From Salvator merianae (lineage: Eukaryota > Chordata > Lepidosauria > Squamata > Teiidae): a stretch of 64,000 nt of DNA. Under the pieces are notes generated by a model, which did no database searches, was not told the DNA's origin, and saw nothing but the letters and a program-made list of their open reading frames with translations. The position numbers and the translations under genes were made by a program. Below, piece after piece: positions 63,743 to 64,000 of this stretch (position 1 is its first letter; each line of letters starts with the position of its first letter). Location of the stretch: contig QVOM02000102.1 in NCBI GenBank assembly GCA_003586115.2, forward strand, positions 62,001-126,000, given 5' to 3'.

Positions 63743-64000
63743 CTGAAAGAATCAAAACATAAGCTGCAAATTCAGTTGCAAACTTCTTGCATTCGGTATT
63801 GCTTCTCAGATTTTGAGTTTGGAATTTCCTGCTGTCTTCCAAAATCTTTGGATTGGAAACTAGTCCAATTCTGTCATTAGAAAGTGGAACAAAACACTTC
63901 TGATTCTTCTTAAACCCACTCTTGGAGAAGCAACACTATACAATGTACCTCTAACCATGTGTTTCTTAGTATAAGTGACAGATCTTTCCAAATTATATTG
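63743..64000 (-). other. SLC1A2 intron 4 (partial)
   Basis: The sequence upstream of the exon 5 acceptor is AT-rich with a modest pyrimidine tract. Nothing else is seen. Confidence 0.6.

Overview
The window comes from a vertebrate nuclear genome, most likely a squamate reptile (lizard or snake). The evidence is two intron-rich vertebrate genes in the conserved CD44–SLC1A2 tail-to-tail order, together with a BovB (RTE) LINE, a CR1 LINE tail, an L2/CR1-like LINE and tRNA-headed SINEs of the reptile type. It is AT-rich and mostly non-coding. Nearly all short open frames are chance or sit inside repeats; the real coding sequence is in short, phase-matched exons that I located by their splice sites and protein similarity.

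Plus strand, 1-30.9 kb: the 3' two thirds of CD44. The constant N-terminal exons (signal peptide, hyaluronan-binding Link domain) lie upstream of base 1. The window starts in an intron and then holds a tandem array of twelve phase 1-1 'variable' exons (2917-17407). Ten or eleven of them are recognisably copies of one ancestral acidic, Ser/Thr-rich module. After these come the membrane-proximal exon (22276-22377), the 79-nt transmembrane exon (24492-24570), a candidate alternative short-tail exon (25835-25919) and the long cytoplasmic-tail exon with stop at 30289-30291 and a polyadenylation signal at 30877. The twelve variable exons encode 619 residues if all are included, well above the roughly 380 of human v2-v10. 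The array shows exon birth and decay: one exon survives as a 36-nt mini-exon through an internal acceptor, and one relic has lost its 3' half.

Minus strand, about 33.1-64 kb: the 3' part of SLC1A2 (EAAT2/GLT-1, the astroglial glutamate transporter). Seven coding exons are present (human-style exons 5-11, from 63742 down to 45443) and carry the transport core: HP1 SSAGTLP, NMDGT, HP2 and the TM8 substrate residues. Both C-termini are encoded. One is the GLT-1a end in exon 11. The other is the GLT-1b end, made by reading through the exon 10 donor to a Thr-Cys-Ile PDZ ligand. The region below 45443 is probably a very long 3' UTR running to a signal near 33.1 kb. The two genes converge with about 2 kb between their putative ends.

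The introns and the presumed 3' UTR are loaded with palindromic non-autonomous DNA transposons that share GG...CC-type ends and 3-bp target duplications. One of these is inserted inside another, and a related copy at 60.2 kb shows the uninterrupted sequence. They are the main unexplained structural theme apart from the CD44 exon array.
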